Part shown: piece after piece, positions 25,449 to 33,482 of the stretch
Position numbering within the stretch: position 1 is the first letter of the stretch
Layout: each line of letters starts with the position of its first letter
The notes under the pieces: generated by a model
The model's input: the letters and a program-made list of their open reading frames with translations, nothing else
The model's database searches: none
What the model was told of the DNA's origin: nothing
Program-made: the position numbers and the translations under genes
Origin: Rathayibacter sp. VKM Ac-2760
GTDB lineage: Bacteria; Actinomycetota; Actinomycetes; Actinomycetales; Microbacteriaceae
Assembly (NCBI RefSeq): GCF_009834185.1
Contig: NZ_CP047173.1
Location: 1,302,001-1,366,000, forward strand
DNA: 64,000 bases
Direction: 5' to 3'

Positions 25449-26942
25449 ATGACCGAGAGTCACGACGGTCCCCGTCAGCCGGAGGATCCCCGCACGCCGG
25501 AGGACCGCAGCACCCCGACGGAGTCCGGCGAGGTCCAGCACCCCACCCTCCCGCTGCCCGGCGCCACCGCGCCGCAGCCCCCGTACACCTCGAACTCGGC
25601 GGAGGGCAACCAGGCGCAGCCCGTCGCCCCGGCTCCCCGCTACGGCCAGTTCGCCCCGCCGGCCGCGCACACCGTGCAGAGCACCGAGCAGCCGCCCGTC
25701 GGCGAGCACGGCTCCTTCGGCAGCGGGCAGCCCCCGGTCGGCACGACCACCGTGAAGCGCCGCGCCGGAGTCGGCGTGATCGCCGCCCTCGCCATCGGCG
25801 CCGTCGTCGGCGGCGTCGCGGGAGCCGGCGTCTTCGGCCTCTGGTCCGCCTCGAACGGAGCCGGCACCCGCGTGGTCTCCTCCGGCGGCTCGCAGACCAT
25901 CACCGTGAACAACGCGGAGGACGCGACCACCGCGACCGCCGTCGCCGCGAAGGCCACGCCGAGCGTCGTGACCATCGCCGTCAGCGGCAGCTCCTCCGCC
26001 GGCACCGGCTCGGGCATCGTGCTCTCCAAGGACGGCTACGTCCTCACCAACACCCACGTCGTCACCCTCGACGGTCAGATCTCGGACGGCTCGGTCTCCG
26101 TCACCACCGAGGACGGCCGGATCTTCGCCGCGACGATCGTCGGCACCGACCCGACGCTCGACCTCGCCGTGATCAAGCTGACCGGCGCGACCGATCTCAC
26201 CCCGATCACGTTCGCCGACTCCTCCGAGGTCAACGTCGGCGACACCGCCGTGGCGATCGGCGCACCGCTCGGCCTCTCCGGCACCGTCACCGACGGCATC
26301 GTGAGCGCGCTGAACCGCAGCATCCAGGTCGCGTCCTCCGCCGCCCCGGACGACTCGGGCGACAGCTCGAGCGGCAGCACCGACAGCCCGTTCAACTTCG
26401 ACATCCCCGGCCAGACGACGCCGACCCAGGCGACCAGCACCATCTCGCTGCCGGTCATCCAGACCGACGCGGCGATCAACCCGGGCAACTCGGGCGGCGC
26501 GCTGCTCGACAGCGACGGCGAGCTGATCGGCGTCAACGTGGCGATCGCGAGCGCGGGGCAGTCCTCCGGATCGAGCGGCCAGTCCGGCAACATCGGCGTC
26601 GGCTTCGCGGTCCCCAGCGCGATCGCCGAGCGCGTCGCGAAGGAGATCATCGCGAACGGATCGGCCACCCACGGCCTCCTCGGCGCGAGCGTCTCGGACT
26701 CGACGCAGGACGTGCTCGGCGCGAGGATCCAGGAGGTGACCAGCGGCGGAGCCGCCCAGGCCGCCGGTCTCGCGGCGGGCGACATCGTCACCAAGGTCGG
26801 CGACACGCCCATCACGAGCGCCTCCGACCTCACCGCCCAGGTGCGCGCGCAGGCCGCGGGCGCCGACGTCAGCGTCACCTACGTGCGCGGCGGCGCGGCC
26901 TTCGAGGTCGACGTCACGCTCGGCACGATGGCGACCAGCTGA
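25449..26942 (+). CDS. HtrA/DegP-type membrane serine protease with PDZ domain
   Basis: A 497-residue envelope protease. A Pro-rich cytoplasmic N-terminus (about 1-100) precedes one transmembrane helix (VGVIAALAIGAVVGGVAGAG). The trypsin-like domain has the triad His in VLTNTHVVTLDG, Asp in DPTLDLAVIKL and Ser in INPGNSGGALL. An insertion of about 45 Ser/Asp/Thr-rich residues precedes the Ser loop. A single PDZ domain (about 405-490) ends the protein. ATG at 25449 has a near-perfect GGAAGGAG 8 nt upstream. It is followed by a strong terminator and stands alone. Role: degradation or folding control of extracytoplasmic proteins. Confidence 0.93.
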   Translation: MTESHDGPRQPEDPRTPEDRSTPTESGEVQHPTLPLPGATAPQPPYTSNSAEGNQAQPVAPAPRYGQFAPPAAHTVQSTEQPPVGEHGSFGSGQPPVGTTTVKRRAGVGVIAALAIGAVVGGVAGAGVFGLWSASNGAGTRVVSSGGSQTITVNNAEDATTATAVAAKATPSVVTIAVSGSSSAGTGSGIVLSKDGYVLTNTHVVTLDGQISDGSVSVTTEDGRIFAATIVGTDPTLDLAVIKLTGATDLTPITFADSSEVNVGDTAVAIGAPLGLSGTVTDGIVSALNRSIQVASSAAPDDSGDSSSGSTDSPFNFDIPGQTTPTQATSTISLPVIQTDAAINPGNSGGALLDSDGELIGVNVAIASAGQSSGSSGQSGNIGVGFAVPSAIAERVAKEIIANGSATHGLLGASVSDSTQDVLGARIQEVTSGGAAQAAGLAAGDIVTKVGDTPITSASDLTAQVRAQAAGADVSVTYVRGGAAFEVDVTLGTMATS

Positions 26943-26959
26943 GCCGTCGGTCAGTGTCG

Positions 26960-26993
26960 AGCAGCCCCCGGGGACCCGTCCCCGGGGGCTGCT
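26960..26993 (+). terminator. Strong hairpin terminator after htrA-like gene
   Basis: A perfect 15-bp GC-rich stem (26960-26974 with 26979-26993) and a CCCG loop, 17 nt after the protease stop. No U-tract, as is usual in this window. Confidence 0.8.
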
Positions 26994-27082
26994 CCGCGTC
27001 CGGCCGGCGGGGCGCGGCCCGCTGGTAGTGTGGGGCGCCCGCGTCCGGCCCGGACGACCGGCCCGCCTCACGAACTGGACCC

Positions 27083-27118
27083 ATGCAGCCCGAGATCCCG
27101 ATGCAGCCCGAGATCCCG
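27083..27118 (+). repeat. Perfect 18-bp tandem duplication at a start codon
   Basis: ATGCAGCCCGAGATCCCG occurs twice in direct tandem (27083-27100 and 27101-27118). It duplicates the start codon and first six codons of the glycosyltransferase gene in frame, giving MQPEIPMQPEIP. Either ATG could serve as the start. Confidence 0.95.
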
Positions 27119-28183
27119 ACGGACGACCTCGCCGCTCTGCCCGGCGTCTCCTACGTGATGCCCGTCCTCAACGAGGTCACCCACGTGCGCGCGGCCGTCG
27201 ACTCGCTGCTCGCGCAGGACTACACCGGGCCGTTCGACATCGTCCTCGCACTGGCGCCCAGCATCGACGGCACCGAGGAGCTCGTCGCCGGTCTCAGCGC
27301 CGCCGACGAGCGGATCCGCGTGGTGGCCAACCCCGTCGGCTCGACGCCGGCCGGGCTGAACGCCGCCATCCGGGCGTCGCGGCACCCGGTCGTCGTCCGC
27401 GTGGACGCCCACTCCGTGCTGCCACCCGAGTACGCGCGGGTCGCCGTCGAGGCGCTGCGCCGCTCCGGCGCCGCGAACGTCGGGGGAGTGATGGCGGCCG
27501 AGGGGCTGACGCCGTTCCAGCGCGCCGTCGCCCGGGCCTACGGCTCGCGGATCGGCCTCGGCGGCACCCCGCACCACGTCGGCGGCGAGGAGGGCCCGGC
27601 CGACACCGTCTACCTCGGCGTCTTCCGCCGCAGCGCCCTCGAGCGCGCCGGGCTCTTCGACGAGCGCTTCAAGCGCGGTCAGGACTGGGAGCTGAACCGC
27701 CGGCTGCGCGAGGCGGGCGGAGTGGTCTGGTTCACACCGCGGCTCACCGTCACCTACCGGCCGCGCCCCTCGCTGCGGGCGCTGCTGCGGCAGTTCCTCT
27801 CCACCGGGATGTGGCGCGGCGAGCTGACCCGCCTCTTCCCGGCCTCGCGCTCGCTGCGCTACTTCGCACCCCCCGTCCTGGTGGCGCTTCTCGCGCTCGG
27901 TCTGCTCTGCGGTGTCGCCGGACTCGTGCAGGCGCTGCTCGGCGCCGCTCCCTGGCTGCTGCTCGGGCTCGTCGTGCCGGTCGGCTACCTGCTGCTGGTC
28001 GCGGCCGCGACCGTCGCCGTCGCCCGCGCCGACGGACCGCGCTCGATGCTCTGGTTCCTCGTCGTGATCCCCGCCGTCCACGTCGCCTGGGGCACGGGCT
28101 TCGTGCTCGGCTTCGCCGGCCTCACCAGCAACATCGCGGCGCACCGCCACCAGGCCGCCACCGAGACCCCGGGGAACGCATGA
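27083..28183 (+). CDS. Family 2 glycosyltransferase with C-terminal membrane helices
   Basis: A 366-residue (or 360 from the second ATG) GT-A enzyme: YVMPVLNEVTHVRAAVDSLL at the start, the DxD-like VVRVDAHSVLPPEY, and the acceptor-side acidic motif KRGQDWELNRRLREAG. It then has three to four hydrophobic helices (about residues 255-345) that anchor it in the membrane. It resembles the ExoA-like transferases that build lipid-linked surface glycans. A TAGTGT hexamer at 27026-27031 is a likely -10 box. It overlaps the CDP-alcohol phosphotransferase by 4 bp (ATGA), starting a three-gene operon. Confidence 0.88.
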   Translation: MQPEIPMQPEIPTDDLAALPGVSYVMPVLNEVTHVRAAVDSLLAQDYTGPFDIVLALAPSIDGTEELVAGLSAADERIRVVANPVGSTPAGLNAAIRASRHPVVVRVDAHSVLPPEYARVAVEALRRSGAANVGGVMAAEGLTPFQRAVARAYGSRIGLGGTPHHVGGEEGPADTVYLGVFRRSALERAGLFDERFKRGQDWELNRRLREAGGVVWFTPRLTVTYRPRPSLRALLRQFLSTGMWRGELTRLFPASRSLRYFAPPVLVALLALGLLCGVAGLVQALLGAAPWLLLGLVVPVGYLLLVAAATVAVARADGPRSMLWFLVVIPAVHVAWGTGFVLGFAGLTSNIAAHRHQAATETPGNA

Positions 28184-28980
28184 CCAGCACCGCCCGACCG
28201 CGCTCGATCGCCGAGCTCCGCGCCGTCGCCCAGCCGCCCGAGGTCCGCGGGCGCCGGAACGCGGAGCACTGGACGGCGTCGCTCTACCTCCGCCGGTTCT
28301 CGCCGTACCTGACCTGGCTGCTGCTGCGCACCTCGATCTCGGCGAACGGGGTCACCGGGCTGATGATCCTCGTCGGCTGGAGCGCGGCCGCCGCCCTGCT
28401 CATCCCCGGGGTAGCGGGGGCGGCGCTCGCGCTGATCCTGGGTCAGCTGCAGATGCTCGTCGACTGCTGCGACGGCGAGGTCGCGCGCTGGCGCCGGACC
28501 TCCTCGCCCGCCGGCGTCTTCCTCGACAAGGTCGGCCACTACACGACCGAGTCGCTCATCCCGATCGCGCTGGGCCTGCGCGCCGCGGGGATCCCCTTCG
28601 ACGCCCCGGAGGACTTCCTCTGGACCTCGATCGGGCTCGCGCTGGCGCTGGTGATCGTGCTCAACAAGGCACTCAACGACATGGTGCACGTGGCCAGGGC
28701 GAACGCGGGGCTGACGAAGCTCGCCGACACCAAGGGGGAGGCGGCGCCGTCCTCCTCGGGAATCGCGCGCCTGCGCAGCGCCGCGCGATTCGTGCCGTTC
28801 CACCGCCTCTACCACTCGGTCGAGCTGACGATGCTGGCCTTCGCGGCGAGTCTCGTCGGCCTCGTCGTCGGTGCGGGCACGGCCGATCGCGTGCTGGTCT
28901 CGGCGCTGCTCCCGCTCTCGGTGCTCGCGCTCGTCGGCCACTTCGTCGCGATCATGGCGTCCAAGCGTGTCCGGTCCTGA
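28180..28980 (+). CDS. CDP-alcohol phosphatidyltransferase-family membrane enzyme
   Basis: A 266-residue integral membrane enzyme of the CDP-OH-P transferase family, which moves a phospho-alcohol from a CDP-linked donor. The signature D-x2-DG-x2-AR-x8-G-x3-D-x3-D appears as DCCDGEVAR, then G and LDK. It starts at Asp95, with Asp98 and Asp116 present but His120 in place of the last Asp. About six hydrophobic helices are visible. It overlaps the genes on both sides (4 bp and 14 bp), and both are GT2 enzymes. This suggests synthesis of a phosphodiester-containing surface polymer or glycolipid rather than an ordinary phospholipid. Confidence 0.85.
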   Translation: MTSTARPRSIAELRAVAQPPEVRGRRNAEHWTASLYLRRFSPYLTWLLLRTSISANGVTGLMILVGWSAAAALLIPGVAGAALALILGQLQMLVDCCDGEVARWRRTSSPAGVFLDKVGHYTTESLIPIALGLRAAGIPFDAPEDFLWTSIGLALALVIVLNKALNDMVHVARANAGLTKLADTKGEAAPSSSGIARLRSAARFVPFHRLYHSVELTMLAFAASLVGLVVGAGTADRVLVSALLPLSVLALVGHFVAIMASKRVRS

Positions 28981-29854
28981 GGCGGCCGTCGTGCCGCGCG
29001 TCGGCGTCGTCGTGCTGACCCGGGGCACCCGCCCCGAGGATCTCGCGGCCGGGCTCGCGAGCGTCCTCGCCCAGGAGGGCGTCGAGCTCGACGTCGTCTG
29101 CGTCGGCAACGGGTGGGTCCCGGAGGGACTGCCGGAGGGGGTGCGCGGCCTCGCCCTGCCGGAGAACCTCGGCATCCCGGCCGGCCGCAACGCCGGCGTC
29201 CCCGCCGTGGCGGGGGAGTACCTGTTCTTCCTCGACGACGACGCGCGGGTCCCGTCGCCCGCCTTCCTCCGCGACGCGATCGCGCTGCTCGCCTCGCCGC
29301 GGCGGATCGGGATGGTGCAGCCGCGGGTCGACAGCGTCGACGGGACCCCGGCTCCGCGGCGCTGGACCCCGCGCATCCTCAAGGGCGACCCCCGCCGCTC
29401 CGGACCGGTCTTCTCGGTCTGGGAGGGCGCGGTCGTGCTGCGCCGCGACGTCTTCGAGCAGACGGGCGGCTGGGCCGACCCGTTCTTCTACGCGCACGAG
29501 GGCATCGAGCTGGCCTGGCGGGTCTGGGACACCGGGCGCAGCACCTGGTACGCGGGCGAGCTCGTCGCCCAGCATCCGGTGATCCAGCAGACCCGGCACG
29601 CCGACTACTACCGCCTGAACGCGCGCAACCGGGTCTGGCTCGCCCGCCGCTCGCTGCCCGCTCCGCTCGCCCTCGCCTACGTCGCGTCCTGGACCGCGAT
29701 CCAGTGCCTGCGCTGGCGCAGCGACCGCCCGGCGCTGCGCGCCTGGTTCGCCGGCTGGCGCGAGGGCTGGGCCGCGGACCCCGGGGAGCGCCGCATTCTG
29801 GCAGGCCGGACGCTGCTGCGCATGACGGTCGCCGGTCGTCCCCCGATCGTCTAG
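28967..29854 (+). CDS. Family 2 glycosyltransferase
   Basis: A 295-residue GT-A transferase: VGVVVLTRGTRPEDLAAGL, ENLGIPAGRNAGVPA, then FFLDDDARVPSPAFL with the DDD nucleotide-sugar/metal site, and the acceptor-side FYAHEGIELAWRVWDTG. It resembles the rhamnosyl-transferase-like GT2 group. The start GTG at 28967 overlaps the end of the CDP-alcohol gene by 14 bp; the open frame continues further upstream inside that gene but is out of register with family proteins. It is the last gene of the GT2/CDP-OH-P/GT2 operon. Confidence 0.88.
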   Translation: MSGPEAAVVPRVGVVVLTRGTRPEDLAAGLASVLAQEGVELDVVCVGNGWVPEGLPEGVRGLALPENLGIPAGRNAGVPAVAGEYLFFLDDDARVPSPAFLRDAIALLASPRRIGMVQPRVDSVDGTPAPRRWTPRILKGDPRRSGPVFSVWEGAVVLRRDVFEQTGGWADPFFYAHEGIELAWRVWDTGRSTWYAGELVAQHPVIQQTRHADYYRLNARNRVWLARRSLPAPLALAYVASWTAIQCLRWRSDRPALRAWFAGWREGWAADPGERRILAGRTLLRMTVAGRPPIV

Positions 29855-29904
29855 CATCGGGGAATCCGCCCCCGCCGGGCGGTGGTGCCTCCGGAAGGAC
29901 GACG

Positions 29905-31941
29905 GTGTTCGATTCGACGCAGCTCCCCACGACAGCGCTGCCCGGTGCAGCGCTCGACGGGTCGGAGCCCCTCCCCGACGACCAGGTCCCCGACGACCAG
30001 GCCTCAGACGACCTGATCTCCGACGACCTGATCTCCGACGACCTGGTCTCCGCCGATCTGCTCCGGGCGGTGCGCTCGCGGGTCGACGCGCTCGGCGGCG
30101 CGGTCGCCGATCCCGAGTTCCAGGCGCGGCTCGACGCCCGCCTCCCGCGGCTGGTCGATCTGCTGTCCGTCGTCTACGCGCGGCGCGACGATCTCGTCGA
30201 GCAGCTCGTCGCCCTCGTCGAGCTCGCCGCGACGTCCTGGCAGGAGCGGCCGGAGGACCTCCGCGCGCTCGATCGTGCCCGCGGGCAGCACCCCGACTGG
30301 TTCCTCTCCAACCGGGCCCTGGGCGGCGTCTGCTACGTCGACCGCTACGCCGGCGACCTCGAGGGGCTTCGCGCCGAGATCCCCTACCTCCGCCAGATCG
30401 GACTGAACTACCTGCACCTGATGCCGGTCTTCGACGCGCCGGAGGGGGAGTCAGACGGCGGCTACGCCGTCTCGAGCTACCGCCGCGTGCGGCCCGACCT
30501 GGGCGACATGGACGACCTGCGCGGGCTCGCGACCGAGCTCCGCGAGCACGGCATCGCCCTCGTCGTCGACTTCGTCTTCAACCACACCTCGAACGAGCAC
30601 GAATGGGCGCGCCGCGCGCTGGCCGGCGAGAAGCAGTACGAGGACTACTACTGGATCGCGCCCGACCGCGAGCTGCCCGACGCGTTCGAGCGGACGACGC
30701 GCGAGATCTTCCCCGACGACCACCCCGGCTCCTTCGTGCAGCTCGAGGACGGCCGCTGGGTCTGGGCGACCTTCCACCGCTACCAGTGGGACCTGAACTA
30801 CTCCAACCCCGAGGTCTTCCGCGCGATGGCGGGCGAGATGCTCTTCCTCGCCAACCAGGGCGTCGACGCGCTGCGGATGGATGCGGTCGCCTTCATCTGG
30901 AAGGAGCTCGGCACGACCTGCGAGTCGCAGCCGGAGGCGCACCTGCTGCTGCGCGCCTTCAACGAGGTCTGCCGACTGGCCGCCCCGTCGCTGCTGTTCA
31001 AGTCGGAGGCGATCGTGCACCCCGACGAGGTGATCGAGTACATCGACCTCGAGGAGTGCCAGCTCTCCTACAACCCGCTGCAGATGGCGCTGACGTGGGA
31101 GGCTCTCGCGACCCGCGACGTCCGGCTGCTCGCCCAGGCGCTCGAGCGCCGGCACGCGCTGCCCGCTGGGACGGCCTGGGTCAACTACGTGCGCGGGCAC
31201 GACGACATCGGCTGGACCTTCGCGGACGAGGACGCGGCCGAGCTCGGCATCGACGCGGCCGGGCACCGGCGCTTCCTCAACGACTTCTACACCGACCGCT
31301 TCGAGGGCAGCTTCGCCCGCGGCGTGCCGTTCCAGGAGAATCCGCGCACCGGCGACCGCCGGGTCTCGGGCACCACCGCGTCGCTCGCGGGAGTCGAGGC
31401 GGGCGACCCCTACGGGATCGACCGGGTGCTGCTCGCGCACTCGATCGCCCTCAGCACCGGTGGTCTGCCGCTGCTCTACCTCGGCGACGAGGTCGGCCAG
31501 CTGAACGACCACTCCTACCTCGACGACCCGGCCACCGCGGGCGACTCGCGCTGGGTGAACCGGCCGCGCCGGCCCGAGGCCCGCTACGCCGAGCGCGAGG
31601 CCCCGGGCGCCGACGCGGCGGAGATCTTCGGCGGGCTGCTGCACCTGATCGCGATCCGCAAGCAGACCGATCTCTTCGCGGGCAACGCGCTCACGGTCTT
31701 CGACCCGGTCAACGACCACGTGCTCGGCTACCAGCGCCCCGGCGACGGCGAGGCGGTGCTCGTCCTGGCGAACGTGTCGGAGGAGGCGCAGGAGATCGCG
31801 CCCGAGCGCTTCGGCGGCTTCGCCCCGGAGGCGCTCGACCTGGTGACCGAGATCGCCGTCGACCTGCGCGAGGGCTTCCGCCTCGCCCCGCTGCAGTTCG
31901 TCTGGCTCCGGGTGACGCCGGCCCCCGCGCCGGTCGAGTAG
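29905..31941 (+). CDS. Amylosucrase-type GH13 enzyme
   Basis: A 678-residue GH13 enzyme of the amylosucrase type, which uses sucrose to extend alpha-1,4-glucan. An N-terminal helical domain (about residues 45-140) precedes the (beta/alpha)8 barrel: YLHLMPVFDAPEGESDGGYA, VVDFVFNHTSNEH, nucleophile Asp in LRMDAVAFIWK, acid/base Glu in LLFKSEAIVH and Asp in VRGHDDIGW, then LLYLGDEVGQLND. There is no signal peptide, so it is cytoplasmic. GTG at 29905 has GGAAGGA 6 nt upstream, and TAGCAT near 29852 may be the -10. The first 50 residues are an acidic repeat unlike the family. The final codons GTC GAG TAG are repeat-derived. Confidence 0.9.
   Translation: MFDSTQLPTTALPGAALDGSEPLPDDQVPDDQASDDLISDDLISDDLVSADLLRAVRSRVDALGGAVADPEFQARLDARLPRLVDLLSVVYARRDDLVEQLVALVELAATSWQERPEDLRALDRARGQHPDWFLSNRALGGVCYVDRYAGDLEGLRAEIPYLRQIGLNYLHLMPVFDAPEGESDGGYAVSSYRRVRPDLGDMDDLRGLATELREHGIALVVDFVFNHTSNEHEWARRALAGEKQYEDYYWIAPDRELPDAFERTTREIFPDDHPGSFVQLEDGRWVWATFHRYQWDLNYSNPEVFRAMAGEMLFLANQGVDALRMDAVAFIWKELGTTCESQPEAHLLLRAFNEVCRLAAPSLLFKSEAIVHPDEVIEYIDLEECQLSYNPLQMALTWEALATRDVRLLAQALERRHALPAGTAWVNYVRGHDDIGWTFADEDAAELGIDAAGHRRFLNDFYTDRFEGSFARGVPFQENPRTGDRRVSGTTASLAGVEAGDPYGIDRVLLAHSIALSTGGLPLLYLGDEVGQLNDHSYLDDPATAGDSRWVNRPRRPEARYAEREAPGADAAEIFGGLLHLIAIRKQTDLFAGNALTVFDPVNDHVLGYQRPGDGEAVLVLANVSEEAQEIAPERFGGFAPEALDLVTEIAVDLREGFRLAPLQFVWLRVTPAPAPVE
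29977..30051 (+). repeat. Five-copy 15-bp in-frame tandem repeat
   Basis: Five consecutive 15-bp units, GACGACC-(A/T)G-..., encode five-residue repeats of the type DDxxP/S near the amylosucrase N-terminus. Units 3 and 4 are identical (GACGACCTGATCTCC). Copy number could vary by slippage without breaking the frame. Confidence 0.9.
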
Positions 31942-32079
31942 CCCCTCAGATCCATGCTGGTCGAGTAGCCCCGCAGGGGCGTATCGAGACCCACGGCCCC
32001 CCGAACTCTGCTCCGCAGACCCCGCCTCCGACGACGGCGGATCTCGATACGCCCGCTGCGCGGGCTGCTCGATCAGCAA
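31930..32079. repeat. Palindromic element pair, overlapping the amylosucrase stop
   Basis: A partial element (CCGGTCGAGTAGCCCC, 31930-31945) contains the amylosucrase stop codon. A full plus-form element at 31955-31994 and a full minus-form element at 32038-32079 follow, inverted relative to each other with a 43-bp spacer. A decayed copy continues to about 32110. The rest of the 200-bp gap holds only the leaderless -10 of the next gene. Confidence 0.88.
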
Positions 32080-32141
32080 GCACGCCCCGCTGCGCGGGCT
32101 CCTCGGGCGGCAGCCCGGACCCCGGCTTGTAGCCTGGACCG

Positions 32142-33428
32142 ATGACGCCCGCCCCCCGCGCCCTCCTCGCCCGCCTCCTCCGGGATGCGACGCTGGCGCG
32201 CGGAGTGGCCCGCGATCTGCTCACCGCCCGGCGAGCGCGCCAGGACGTCGCCCGCGAGATCGCCGGGCGAGCCCCGCTGACGCCCGGAGTCTTCGAGATC
32301 GGCGTCTACTTCGCCGACGGCGACATCAACCTCTACCAGCTGCGCCAGTGGTACGCGCCGCTCCAGGAGCTGTCGAGGACGCACCCGGTCGTCATCCTCT
32401 CCCGGAACGCCACCGCGACCCGCGCGCTGCTGCGCGAGAGCCCGGTGCCGGTCGCGCACGTGCGCTCCGTCGCCGACCTCGAGACCGCCATCGACGAGCA
32501 GCCGCTCCGCCTCGTCCTCTACGTCAACCAGAACTCCCGCAACTTCCAGATGATGCGCTACGGGCGCCGCTGGCACGTCTTCGTCAACCACGGCGAGAGC
32601 GACAAGATGTACATGACGACCAACCAGTTCAAGGCGTACGACTACAGCTTCATCGCCGGCGACGCCGCGCTCGCCCGCCTGCGGCGCGTCCTCTGGGACT
32701 TCGACTTCGACAAGCGCGCCCTCGCCATCGGCCGCCCGCAGGCCGACCACGTGGGCGGCCGCACGCCCTACCCCGCCGACGGGCGCCGCGTCGTCCTCTA
32801 CGCGCCCACCTGGGAGGGCGACCGCCCCGCCGCGGGCTACGGCTCGATCCGCACCCACGGCGTCGCGCTCAGCCGCGCCCTGCTCGCCGACCGCCGCTAC
32901 CGCCTCGTCTACCGGCCGCACCCGCGCAGCGGCGCCGTCGATTCGGACTACGGGGCCGCCGACCGCGAGATCGTCGCCCTGATCGCGGCGGCCAACGCGG
33001 CCGACCCGACCGCCCGGCACGTGCACGACACCTCCGCCGAGCTCGGCTGGCAGCTCACCGCCGACATCGCGGTGCTCGACGTCTCGGCGATGGTCTACGA
33101 CCGGCTCGCCACCGGCCGGCCCCTGCTGGTGACCCGGCCGATCAGCCCCGCGGCGCAGGTCGACGAGTCCGGCTACCTGGGCGATGCGGAGTGGCTGCGC
33201 GCTGAGGACGCGGCGGCCGTCGTCCCGCGGCTCGAGAGCGTCGAGCACGACGAGACGGCCGTCGCCCGCCTCGAGCACTGGGTCGCGCACTACTTCGGCG
33301 ACACCGCTCCCGGGGCGGCCACCCGCCGCTTCCACGCCGCGATCGAGCATCTGCTCGCCGAGTGGGACCGCCACGCCGAGCTCCACCGCGACGATCCGGT
33401 CGTCGACGAGCACGATCCGGAGCGCTGA
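32142..33428 (+). CDS. CDP-glycerol glycerophosphotransferase-like protein
   Basis: A 428-residue protein resembling the Glyphos_transf (TagF/TagB-like) GT-B group that polymerises or primes poly(glycerol/ribitol phosphate). Landmarks: FEIGVYFADGDINLYQLRQW, the HG motif in WHVFVNHGESDKMYMTTN, VVLYAPTWEGDRPAAGYGS, YRPHPRSGAVDSDY and the donor-site-like VLDVSAMVYDRLATGRPLL. It has no membrane helices. ATG at 32142 follows TAGCCT by 6 nt, so it is probably leaderless and transcribed on its own. With the exporter at 40.5-42.1 kb it suggests teichoic-acid-like polymer synthesis. The donor sugar-alcohol is not determined. Confidence 0.75.
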   Translation: MTPAPRALLARLLRDATLARGVARDLLTARRARQDVAREIAGRAPLTPGVFEIGVYFADGDINLYQLRQWYAPLQELSRTHPVVILSRNATATRALLRESPVPVAHVRSVADLETAIDEQPLRLVLYVNQNSRNFQMMRYGRRWHVFVNHGESDKMYMTTNQFKAYDYSFIAGDAALARLRRVLWDFDFDKRALAIGRPQADHVGGRTPYPADGRRVVLYAPTWEGDRPAAGYGSIRTHGVALSRALLADRRYRLVYRPHPRSGAVDSDYGAADREIVALIAAANAADPTARHVHDTSAELGWQLTADIAVLDVSAMVYDRLATGRPLLVTRPISPAAQVDESGYLGDAEWLRAEDAAAVVPRLESVEHDETAVARLEHWVAHYFGDTAPGAATRRFHAAIEHLLAEWDRHAELHRDDPVVDEHDPER

Positions 33429-33482
33429 GCAAGCCTGTCCTGACGGCGCGGGGGCCCGTCCGCGCCCCGCTACGCTCGACGC

